NCBI GenBank assembly: GCA_022559985.1
Contig: JAFJTR010000008.1
Location: 248,001-312,000 of the forward strand
Direction of reading: 5' to 3'
Source: Parastagonospora avenae f. sp. tritici 18332-5
Lineage: Eukaryota; Ascomycota; Dothideomycetes; Pleosporales; Phaeosphaeriaceae
Length of the DNA stretch: 64,000 nt
In this document: in pieces, positions 55,477 to 64,000 of the stretch
Position numbering within the stretch: position 1 is the stretch's first letter
How the letters are laid out: each line of letters opens with the position of its first letter
The notes under the pieces: model-generated
Told to the model about the DNA's origin: nothing
The model's input: the letters and a program-made list of their open reading frames with translations, nothing else
Databases searched by the model: none
Made by a program: the position numbers and the translations under genes

Positions 55477-58200
55477 CTAAGCCCCAAACTCATCGATCCT
55501 AAACACATTAATCGTGTCCACAAACGTCGAATTATTATCCAGATTACGCGCCAAATCTACACCATCTCTAGTAATCATCTGGCCCGCCCCCACCGTGTTC
55601 AGATTGTATATATTGATGGAGTACGAGTTACGCTCCCCCTCAATACTCAATATCCTGCTCTGACACGGCGAACCCGCAGCTCTCGCGTTGCACGTGGTGT
55701 TGTAATTATTGAAAAAGCTGTACAAGCCCACGCCGTACCCGAGGATGTTGTTGCTGCGGAGGATGCGCATACCCCAGCCATCTGCCGTGCTGACGGACGA
55801 GTTGCGAGATGGGGTGAAGACGGGGTCGGAGAGACTTGAGTCTTCGGGAAAGGGGAGGGATGCGTCGGGATTGGGTTGGTAGTATGCTGTTTCCGTCTGC
55901 ACCTGGCCCATGAAGACGTTGCGCGTGTCGACGAATTGGTACTCGTATTTGACGTGGTGTTCGACGGCGGTTCCGTAGAGCCATATTCGGCCCTGGAGAC
56001 TCTCAATGAGCAGGCCACGGCCGGCGTAGAGAGTGAGCTGCGCGTAGGGGTACTCGAGGTCGTGGTCAGAAGTCCAAAGCCAGTTGTTCTCCATGTAAAG
56101 ACCGGAGGCGAATTTGGTCACGTGCATAGTCATGTACGCGGCAATGCAGTTTTTCTGCAAGGTGTTGGCTGTGATCGTGATGTTCGGTGTCTTTTCGCAT
56201 TGTGCGCCCTGCAGGTTAGAGCCTTTGAAGCCGCCGATGCGGGCGTGGACGTCCCAAAGACCGGAGGGCTCGCTGTCGACGGTACGGAGATTGTATTGTA
56301 TCAGGATTGCGCCTTGTTGCGGGCCTTGGGTGCTGACGATCAGGTCGGAGAGTTCGACGGAGCCTTCCTCGCCTGGCTGGGCGACTTGTACGACGGCTCG
56401 AGGAGATTGCATGTCGTTGAAGAACGAACCACTGGAAAGAATGACGGTTGCCAGAGCTTCGCCGACGATTTTCGATTCGGGAGGAATATAAATAGTGTCC
56501 GTGACTCGGTAATATCCCGCATCCATGAATAGTATCTTCCCCTCGCCTCTGGCTTTCAAGATGGCGGCGTTCAGCGCCTCGGTGTCGTCAGTCTTGCCAT
56601 CGCCAGTACAACCCAGATCACGAGCACTGAGGAACGATGCAAGCGGCATGGAGTCGTATTGTGGCTTTGAACGCACGTAGTAGTTCCCCGAGGCGTCAAG
56701 AAGGTCATCTGGTCGTTTGCTAGGAGCAATGTGGCCACGAGCCCTCTTAGGCCCATTCGGAAGATAACGGTGGCCATATGCCCAAGCGTCGATAACAGTG
56801 GAACCTGAGGAGCCTGCGAGATAGGTCGAATTGGGTGCAAGTACAGCTGCTTTAACGTTTTCCAGCTTGACGTTCTCCAAGTAAATACTGCCAGCAGCAG
56901 GCAGCTCGCTGTTAGCCTTCACCGTTTGAATACCGACAGGTGTGTTGATGATCTCAGAATCGAACAGAGTGATCGACCCTACATCCCCAGACAGGTTTAG
57001 GCCGACTCTACAGTTGTTTATCGTGAGGCCAGTGTAAGTCCATCCCCAATCCCAGAGTTGGTTGATGGCAGTTTCAACATTGTTGAACGTCAAGTTACGG
57101 TTTGTATACTGTTGGTTCCCGACATCGAGGCCATATTTGCCACCGTTGAATACCAAATCGGTCATGAAGCCTGCGGAGCCTGCCTCCACGAGTATGCCCT
57201 GGTGCAACGTACCATTAGCGGCGCTCATGTTGATTACAATATTCTGGAGGGATGTTGTCTGCGCAGTTGGCCAGTGTATCCCAGTTGCGATAACATCAGC
57301 GGGCATTAGAGTCATGTCGAGGATGAGGTTGCGAATCTGTCGAAAGAATGTGGTTGTAGCTCCATAACCTGTACCTCCCGCACGCGGACCCTCGTTCAGG
57401 TACGGTGACCCATCAATGAGACCTAAGTCAGAGGAGGTGAAGTTGGCTGAAGCTTGGATGACAGGGAGACAATTTGGGTTGCCGATCATCTGATTCAATT
57501 AGCGAGGTTTGTAATCGAGATATATGGTATGACAGACCTGAGTGTAGTAATAATCAATAATGCTCCGAGATATAACATAGGTGCCACTGGGAAAATAGAC
57601 AATTGCGGGTGTGATAGTCGAACTCTCGCAATAGCTTGGCGCGCAGCGGTTGCCGTCAGTCATGGCCCGATTGATTGCCGCCGTGTCATCTGTAATCCCG
57701 TCGCCCTTCGCCCCATAATCCTTTACGTTCCTGAAGACACGATAGGAGGCAACATTGCTAAATGACGTGCGGTTATTGAACAATGTACCGTTGCTGAATG
57801 ATGTACCGTTATTGGGCGTTCCGTCGTTGAATGATGCGAGCCCTTGATGTTTGATGTTTTCAAGCCAGTATGGGGCCGCGCAGTCAGGTGTGCCTGTAGG
57901 ACTTGGCTTCGAAGATGTCCAATCGCCATCGCTGGTGGAATATGTAATCCTCGAGATGCTGTGATCGAATGCAGGAGACCGTGTTGTAATCGGAGAGTCC
58001 TCCGAAGCATATGGGATAGAAGATGATGGAGTTTCTACGAGTGTAGACGTTGATATTGGCGAAGATACTGGTATCGATGCGACTGTGCTTGTGCTTTCGT
58101 ACCCAATGCTGCTGTACGATTCACTATCTCTTTTAACGCGAGGAACGTTCAGCGCAAATGCACAAGCCGACAGCCCTAAGACAATGGAGGATGCTAACAT
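55477..58200 (-). CDS. Secreted exo-beta-1,3-glucanase, GH55 (double pectate-lyase-3 fold)
   Basis: Hydrolyses beta-1,3-glucan outside the cell, for wall remodelling or feeding. Two exons (minus), 58200-57538 and 57489-55477, phase-0 intron, 891 residues. Signal peptide MLASSIVLGLSACAFALN, then a 130-residue Ser/Thr-rich linker with a short Asn-rich repeat (NNGTSFSNGTLFNNRTSFSN). The first beta-helix begins FRNVKDYGAKGDGITDDTAA, a pectate_lyase_3 signature, and includes QMIGNPNCLPVIQASANF and TFFRQIRNLILDMTL. The second begins SARDLGCTGDGKTDDTEALN. FMGQVQTETAYYQPNP and GWGMRILRSNNILGYGVGLY are typical GH55 blocks. The general-acid Glu is probably the one in VQTETAY, by analogy with family members. 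No deletion was seen in either helix. Confidence 0.92.
57755..57840 (-). repeat. Short imperfect repeat encoding Asn-x-Thr units in GH55 linker
   Basis: Related 15-18 bp units (GAACAATGTACCGTT, GAATGATGTACCGTT, and so on, on the plus strand) encode NNGTSFSNGTLFNNRTSFSN, giving three N-glycosylation sequons in 20 residues. It is in frame and probably a glycosylated spacer. Confidence 0.6.
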
Positions 58201-59296
58201 GTTGCTGTTTATGTAAAGAGTAATCAAATGAGCGACTTAAGAAGGAAATTGAACGAATGACGATTAGAGTAGGAAAGACATCTCCAGGCTGCGAGGAAAG
58301 CACACGGCTGGTGGTAGTCGCGCTGGGATATAAAGGAAGTCGTGACAAGATTGAACGGACCCATCCGTTCATAAGGTTGATTGCCTGCAAGGGATCTACA
58401 ATGTCCTACACTCTGACGAATGATAATGAGCTGTGTGTCGACAGTCAGCGTAAGCACGGAGAGTGGCTTGTCGTACTGCAAGGGTGTGCTATGCACCCGA
58501 AACACATATTAAGACGATCTGAGGCATCTTGATTAGCAAAGTTTGACGTGGGGCATTCTCAAGGCAGAGCGAACGCTGTGTAACATCGGATATCGATCGA
58601 TGAGCTGACTATGCGGCAGGCAGGCGTCACAGTCCTCAGCCATGTGATCAGTCATGCTAACGAGTGAGTCTTCACCATCTATCGAGGTATGGATGAGTTG
58701 ATGGTCTTTGTCCGCGCGTCAGGGCACACTTGACAGTTGCTCAGGATCAAGGGTGCCGCTGTAAGTGACCGAAGTCAGGGGCAATATGGTTGTTGTTTGA
58801 TGCGGCAGCCAAACCGCTTTGGGACGCATGTCATCGACCACAACACTTCGCCATCCCTCGAAGCTCCCTTGCATGATACGAAGCAAATGCTGCGTTTGTT
58901 TCTGCGTGTGTTTTTGCCTTGATGTTTGAAAAGCCAGAAAGTAAAATCCTTAGAAAGTCCATTCAGATGAACGCTGGCAGTGTCATACATGTGATTCCAT
59001 GCACTCACGAGACACCTACATCTTGCTCTATACCCATGAAAACAAGTATCGTAAATGCGCCTGGAATAACTCACTTCAGCTTGCCCTCATACTCCTTGTT
59101 GTATGCGCCCATGTAACCCTCTCGCAGTCCCCAAAACAACTCCCAATTCCTACTTCCAACCACGCACGTTCCCCCATCGGCCCCAAATCCCCAAACCTCC
59201 GACCTCTCAAACATTTTCCCGCAACACCCAACGTCATCTTCAACATCCCACCCAACACACCCTCCAAATCCTCGCACACACAAACACACACCCATC
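58201..59296. other. Divergent interval GH55 / TOM5
   Basis: About 1.1 kb between divergent starts. The last 180 bp before TOM5 are strongly C-rich (CCCC and CAACACCC runs). No protein-like ORF was seen; overlapping frames there are shadows of composition. Confidence 0.4.
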
Positions 59297-59546
59297 ATGT
59301 TCGGCGGTGCGTATCCCCAATTCCTAAAAACCGCAGCGCGCAAAAACTAACGGCACACGCAGCACCACCCCAGCCCTCCAAGCGCGAGCTCGAAGCCGCC
59401 GAGGCGCAGACATTGACGGACATTAAGTGGACGGCTGCGAGTTGTGTTGTGCTGTATTTCTGTGAGTTTGGCTGCATTTGGGGGAGGGAAATCGGCTAAT
59501 AGAGACAGCGCCACATCTTGTCGAATACGTATCGAAGCTGTTTTAG
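59297..59546 (+). CDS. TOM5: Mitochondrial import receptor subunit Tom5, 48 residues
   Basis: Small tail-anchored subunit of the outer-membrane TOM translocase that helps pass precursors to the Tom40 channel. Three tiny exons, 59297-59306, 59363-59461 and 59509-59546, total 147 nt. The product starts MFGAPPQPSKRELEAAEAQT, an acidic cytosolic segment, then IKWTAASCVVLYFSPHLVEY (membrane helix with the family's conserved Pro) and ends VSKLF. Length, order and the Pro within the helix match fungal Tom5. It was recovered only by splicing: the first exon holds three codons and one base. Confidence 0.88.
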
Positions 59547-60080
59547 ACGTTGACGCGGATGAACGAACCGGCTATGCGCGACGATCGACACATTTTGAAG
59601 GAATTAGTTGGAGCGATGTGGCAGCGGGACATTGTATGATTAGCGGAGGCTCGTGGGGAGGAGAGCTGGCGAATGTAACAATATGGAAGATACACCACTG
59701 GGCATGAAGCAATGACAAGAACGGAATCAAAAGCAATGCTGGGAGTCATAGTTGCAAGTTGCACATCACATCGCATTCGACACGTCAAGGCCATCAGGTG
59801 TCGCAACATTGAGTGTGCGCTGTACCTCCACCCTGGGTCACTATCTGAGTATGATCAAGTTAAAGCACCGCGCACGAATTCTTGCAGCACCTGGTGAGTT
59901 CATTGCCGGGGGGGCGAGAGATGAAGTTGGTGGTAGGCATTCAGTGCAACCATTAGATTAAACCCGCTTGCTATGCTTCCCTCCATGGTATCCAGAAATG
60001 CTATTTTGCCCGCCAGAAGGATGTCTCAAAAACCTCTATAGATCGTACACGCACACCAAGAATATAAGCCAATGTCAAGC
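59547..60080. other. Convergent 3' interval TOM5 / NUP54
   Basis: About 530 bp between two convergent stops. No gene or repeat was recognised. Confidence 0.4.
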
Positions 60081-61507
60081 TCATCGCTTGGCTGGCCGAG
60101 CGACCTTTTCCGACTCCCATGTCTCATACTCCTCCTTGGTGTCGTCGACCCACTTCTTGAGGTGCTCGAGTTGCCTGTCGTAGTCTTTGAGGAGCTGTCA
60201 CACATGATTAGCATAATTTCTATGATACTTGTGGTTATTGCACATACCTTCTCCAGCGCCTTCTGGTCGTCCTCGGAGAGGAGCTCACCGTTCTGCTGGC
60301 TCTCGAGCGACTTGCCCACCTTCTCCGTCTCCTCCTGCAGTATCCGTGCTCGTTCGCGCACTCCCGACATGCGTGCCCAGATCTCCTCTTGGCGGCCTCC
60401 CAGTACGGGGTCGAATGTCTGCTTCTCAAGCTCAGCGAGCTTCTTCTTCAGCTCTTCTTCTTGCTGATCCATAACGTATCCACGGTTCCTTAGAATCTGC
60501 ACCTTGGTCGCTAGGGCCAGTGTCCGCTGTGTGAAGACAATGTGCTTGCGCTTCGCCTCGGTGATGCGCGACGCCAAGTTCAGCTCGTGGGCATCTTTCA
60601 GCAGCGTCAGACTGTTGTTGATCTCGTGCAGGCGCGTTCGAAGGGCGGTGACGGCGGCGGCTTGCTGGCGTATGCGCTCTGCGACTTGCTCGAAGCCACG
60701 GGCGATGACGGGGATGGCGCCCGGACTAGGTTTGTTGGACAAAGCCTCCTCCCACTTCCTCTCGTCTTCGCCAGGGGACGGACCGTAGAAGGGCGCTTCC
60801 TCGGGCTTGACTGAGTTGTAAAAGTAGTGCTGGAAGACGCAGTTGGGGTTCATCGGATCCCATTTGTCATTTAGGATTCGTATCTGCTCGACAACCGACT
60901 TCTCCCTGTGACCATTGACGGACCCAGCAGCAAAAGGCTGCGCAGACGACTGTCGTAGTTGAGGGAGGCCTTCGCGCTGCTGCTGGATGGTCTGCGCCTG
61001 AGACTGGTTCAGAGGCGGTGCGGGCTGCAAGGAAGCTCCAAACAGGCTATTGTTGAATGCAGGCTGTTGTTGTTGGTGTTGTTGTTGTTGTTGTTGCTGC
61101 TGTCCTTGCTGCTGCTGTTGCTGGGATTGTCCGAAAAGGCCTCCGCCTGTGTTCTGCTGTTGCTGCTGGGGTTGCGCAAAAAGGCTTCCGCCTAGATTCT
61201 GCTGCTGTTGTTGGGGCTGTGAGAAGAGGCTTCCGCCGGTGTTCTGCTGGTTTTGCTGGGGCTGGCTGAACAGACTTGAACCGGTATTCTGCGCCGCGCC
61301 GCCAAAGAGACCGCCAGTCTGGGGCTGATGAGACTGCGTCGTTGAGGCGCCGAAGAGGCTCGGCTGCGCATTGTTGGCCGGTTGCTGTTGCTGTTGCGAA
61401 TTGCCAAACAAGCCCCCAGCGGGCGCGGTTGAGCTGCCAAACAGCGTGCCTGTCTTCTTCTCCGTGTTGTTCTGGTTTCCACCAACGTTGCCAAAGCTGA
61501 AGGACAT
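60081..61507 (-). CDS. NUP57: FG-repeat nucleoporin NUP54/NUP57
   Basis: Central-channel nucleoporin of the Nup62/Nsp1 complex, lining the nuclear pore and carrying FG repeats that bind transport receptors. Two exons (minus), 61507-60248 and 60194-60081, 457 residues. The N-terminal 160 residues hold FG/LF units (SFSFGNVGG, GGLFGNSQQQ, SLFGASTT, GGLFGGAAQ) and repeated QQQQNTGGSLFSQP-type units. Then comes the conserved NUP54 region (VVEQIRILNDKWDPMNPNCV; FQHYFYNSVKPEEAPFYGP) and a coiled-coil domain (AAAVTALRTRLHEINNSLTL; YVMDQQEEELKKKLAELEKQ). The last exon encodes the end coil DRQLEHLKKWVDDTKEEYET. The in-frame ATG at 61507 (MSFSFG) is the natural start; the frame stays open upstream of it, but that stretch is not needed. 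Confidence 0.92.
61060..61290 (-). repeat. CAG/CAA-rich low-complexity and minisatellite-like repeats in NUP54
   Basis: A trinucleotide run (61060-61125, CAA/CAG on the minus strand) encodes poly-Gln. It adjoins three diverged units of about 45-51 bp (61135-61290), each encoding a Q-rich spacer plus GGSLF or GGGLF. Length variation among strains would be expected here. Confidence 0.75.
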
Positions 61508-61897
61508 GATGGCGTTGAGTTCTGCGATATGCAATCGTCTTCAATTGGTATAGAACGAGCGCCAATTGGTTTCGTAGTAGGGTTGTGAGCTCCGGTTATT
61601 TGTTGACACGCGCTTTGGCACGCGACGAAAGGCGGTTGCGGTAGGGGAGCTTGAGGAAAATTCGGCCTCTATCTCAAACAGAATGCATGTTGTAGAGAAA
61701 AAGATGTGCGCCGTTTGCGTAGTGTCTCCCGTGAGGTTGGAGGTCAGCAAACGGAGCGCGTAGTCTTCTTTGACGATGAAAGCTAGCACGGGCCTCCAAA
61801 CCCGACGACGGCGGAAACAGCCAAGACCGACTTCATACCTCGAAAGTGACGAGCAGCTCCAAAACACGCAGCCCGCCATTGGCACCCCAGGTTCACC
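61508..61897. promoter_or_regulatory. Divergent promoter NUP54 / NDUFA8
   Basis: 390 bp between divergent starts. No coding content. Presumed to hold both promoters; no motif was assigned. Confidence 0.45.
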
Positions 61898-62516
61898 ATG
61901 TCGTCGCGCCAGCCCAGGTACGCCTGCTCTATGCAATCCACATCAGGTCCAGCCGCTAATTGAGCCCAGGTTCAACCAGAAAGCCCTCATCGACACCACC
62001 CCTCTGCCCGATGACATCCCCAAGGTCCAGGAGCTCGGAGCCAGTTCTGCGCCCCTCCTCAGTGCCGCCTACTTCATTGGAGCGCGATGCAAGGACTACA
62101 ACGATGACTACATGATGTGCAAGACCGAGTCAGGCGGCCGAGGCGAGCTTGATTGCATGAAGGAGGGTCGCAAAGTCACCAGATGTGCTGCTAGCGTGTA
62201 CGAGCACCCGGAAGGCGACATGAGGAAGTAGCGAGGCTGACAAGTATTTCAGTATCAAGGACATTAACGAGAACTGCCTGTCCGAGTTCCGCACCCACTG
62301 GCAATGCCTAGAGAACCACAACCAGCAACTCTGGAACTGCCGGTCGGAAGAGAGGAAGTTGAACAAGTGTGTTTTCGAGAAGCTGGTCCGTGCAAATCAC
62401 TGTTTTGCGAAGCCTGTTGCTAACATGCGCAGAATCTGGAGAAGAAGATACCCGATACACCCAAGGGCGAGACTCAAGTCCATCTGCGGACGAAAAACAC
62501 CTTTGCGACTCACTAA
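61898..62516 (+). CDS. NDUFA8: NADH:ubiquinone oxidoreductase subunit NDUFA8 (20.8 kDa, twin CX9C)
   Basis: Accessory subunit of respiratory complex I on the intermembrane-space side. Four exons, 61898-61917, 61970-62197, 62253-62385 and 62433-62516, total 154 residues. Start MSSRQPRFNQKALIDTTPLP, then VQELGASSAPLLSAAYFIGA and four CX9C motifs: CKDYNDDYMMC, CMKEGRKVTRC, CLSEFRTHWQC and CRSEERKLNKC, the double CHCH arrangement of this subunit, oxidised by the Mia40 route. C-terminal KKIPDTPKGETQVHLRTKN follows. All four Cys pairs are intact. The exon 2 / exon 3 junction was placed to join AASV-IKDINENC. It is divergent from NUP54. Confidence 0.93.
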
Positions 62517-63023
62517 ACTCTGTATATATCATGCGCAACAGGAGAATCGAAGGTTACAAATCACGCAAAATGTCGTTGTCATATGTGGGATTCAGCTTGT
62601 TTGCATAGTGTGACGCAGCGAACATCATGCCGCTATGACACTTACGAGAAGCAGGTGACCCAGATCCGACGGTGGTAGCATTAACATAACCTCGCTGGCT
62701 CCCTGCGTGATAGCAGACGTCGTGCTTCCGCGCCGCCCCCTTCTCTTCTGTATGTTGGTCGGTAGTGGCGTGAAGCCGTGTACATTCGCACGCGCGTGGG
62801 CTAGACCTTCACTACCTACAGGTTCACTCTCGCCGCTCGCTTCAAGCACACATGTCACGCTCCATATGTTCAATATTTCCGTCGTCAGAACTTCCCTCTC
62901 TTCAGCTCTTCTGCGCTGTCGCACTCCTGCTTTGACATTCTGACACGCTCTTCCAGGCATCTACATACAGCACGAATTAGCAGCAAATCAGTCACCCATC
63001 GACTACTCTACTCCACATCAAGC
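62517..63023. other. Intergenic, NDUFA8 to last gene
   Basis: About 500 bp. ORFs on both strands are short and not protein-like. It presumably carries the NDUFA8 3' end and the promoter of the next gene. Confidence 0.4.
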
Positions 63024-63963
63024 ATGACTAGCGACACCAGGATGGACAGTGCCATACTGCCAGAAAACCCTTTCAGTGACGTGTATGTTGTGGATGTCGA
63101 CAGCGAGCTGGAAGATGCACCCGGTGTCACGGCAAAGCCGCGCGAGATAGTCGTCCCGGCCAGATACACCGGCCCCGTTCCCATACTCGAGCCACTCCCC
63201 CATCTCACAGTCTGGAGTCCTCAGAGCAGCGTCTCCTCCTCAAGCACTACGTTTTCGCCCACTGAGCTTTCATTCACCGGCCTTATCCTTTGGAATAATG
63301 CAGACCTCAGTACGTCGCTCAGACGCCTGCATATCGTCAAACTAACACCACCGCAGTGTACCTCCTAAGCTGCCTCCTCCCAGACCTCCTCCTAAACTCC
63401 CAACTTGTCTTCTCACCACCCCATCACCAATCCACTTGCGCCTCTACACAAAACTCCCCAGCATCGACACACCACCCGAAGCCTTCTCGAAACACGCACC
63501 CATCGGCACCGGACGCCCACAATTCCTCCTGCTCATCACAGAGGCCGAGGGATGTCAGACCGTGGAATATGCACGTGTGTGTCCGGCGAAGAACATTCTG
63601 TCAAACGATGGGTTAGTAGGATACATGCTTGACAAATATAACGTCTTGACTGCGCTATATGGCAGCTCGACGGCTACACTGCTGTCTCTGCAGCGCGGCA
63701 TGATTGAGATGCTAGGCGTGTCGGAGTCAGAGTGGGTGGGGCGGTTTGGGCAGTTGGGTGGGAACGTGGACGGGGAGTGTGGGTTGGAGGCAAGAGTGGA
63801 TATGTTTTTGCTGGACGTGGGGATGAGGGAGACGGAGGAATGGGTGGAGGTGCTTGAGACGGCGATGGAGATGGGGGAGAGGGAGAGAAAGGTGTGGATG
63901 GACGTGTGTGCAGATGCGGCGGGATTCTTGGGGAGGTGCATGGAGGAGATGTGGGAGGGGTGA
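63024..63963 (+). CDS. Unknown protein with an apparent frame break near 63412
   Basis: Exon 1 is 63024-63309 (MTSDTRMDSAILPENPFSDV..., ending LSFTGLILWNNADL). A 47-nt intron (GTACGT...CTAAC...CGCAG) follows, and exon 2 begins at 63357 in a convincing frame (MYLLSCLLPDLLLNSQLVF). After about 63410 that frame becomes nonsense, while the neighbouring frame is clearly coding to the stop at 63963 (TTPSPIHLRLYTKLPSIDTP; PQFLLLITEAEGCQTVEYAR; VGYMLDKYNVLTALYGSSTA; DMFLLDVGMRETEEWVEVLE). No GT-AG intron in the right phase bridges the two. A one-base loss or two-base gain explains it. Restored length would be about 295 residues. I do not recognise the family; the acidic start and amphipathic helices suggest a soluble protein. 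Confidence 0.6.
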
Positions 63964-64000
63964 TGGGTTGTGGGGTGTTGAGTATTGGTGTCGCGATTTG

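Overview
This window is nuclear DNA of a filamentous ascomycete (Pezizomycotina, most likely a dothideomycete). The evidence is many short introns (about 43-100 nt) with GTRNGT donors and pyrimidine-rich CAG/TAG acceptors, compact genes on both strands, and characteristic fungal families: a GAF-type hybrid histidine kinase, a DUF2011-like protein, a Pho80/PREG-type cyclin, a GH55 glucanase, NCE101, TOM5, MSO1 and GYP7. I see no rRNA, convincing tRNA, CRISPR, intact transposon or secondary-metabolite cluster. All gene models were spliced by eye from the sequence. Exon sums and reading phases were checked for every multi-exon gene, and all close except two single frame breaks discussed below.

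Layout. 1-5.6 kb: a GH85 ENGase running off the left edge, divergent from the HDEL receptor ERD2, then a small membrane protein. 5.6-15.5 kb: an M1 aminopeptidase convergent with a 1174-residue hybrid histidine kinase, which is divergent from a DUF2011-like gene, followed by a gene of unknown function with an apparent frame break. 15.7-22.3 kb, all minus: an uncharacterised Gly/Gln-tailed protein, the Rab-GAP GYP7 and the Sec1-binding protein MSO1 (the last two both act in membrane traffic). 22.3-27.3 kb: a tandem pair of USP-family deubiquitinase paralogues, one with the catalytic residues and one that has lost them and carries a large acidic insert. 27.4-32.8 kb: NCE101, ATG8, HEM13 and COX5, with an unusual nested inverted-repeat element between NCE101 and ATG8. 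34.8-40.9 kb: GAPDH and the class II histone deacetylase HDA1, separated by about 2 kb without a gene. 42.4-53.9 kb, all plus: a membrane-anchored cupredoxin-like protein, a Pho80-like cyclin, a large unknown protein and the ARMC8/Gid5 subunit of the GID ubiquitin ligase. 54.7-64 kb: a small unknown gene, a secreted GH55 glucanase, TOM5, the FG-nucleoporin NUP54/57, the complex I subunit NDUFA8, and an unknown gene with a second frame break.

The genes are mostly unlinked housekeeping functions, with several nucleus-encoded mitochondrial proteins (COX5, TOM5, NDUFA8, HEM13, probably one form of the M1 peptidase) and several ubiquitin or autophagy components (ATG8, GID5, two USPs). The most unusual items are (i) the active/inactive USP pair, (ii) about 100 in-frame codons upstream of the aminopeptidase ATG that read like a mitochondrial presequence but lack an ATG, and (iii) the three-hairpin element at 28188-28306 whose closing stem competes with an alternative stem.
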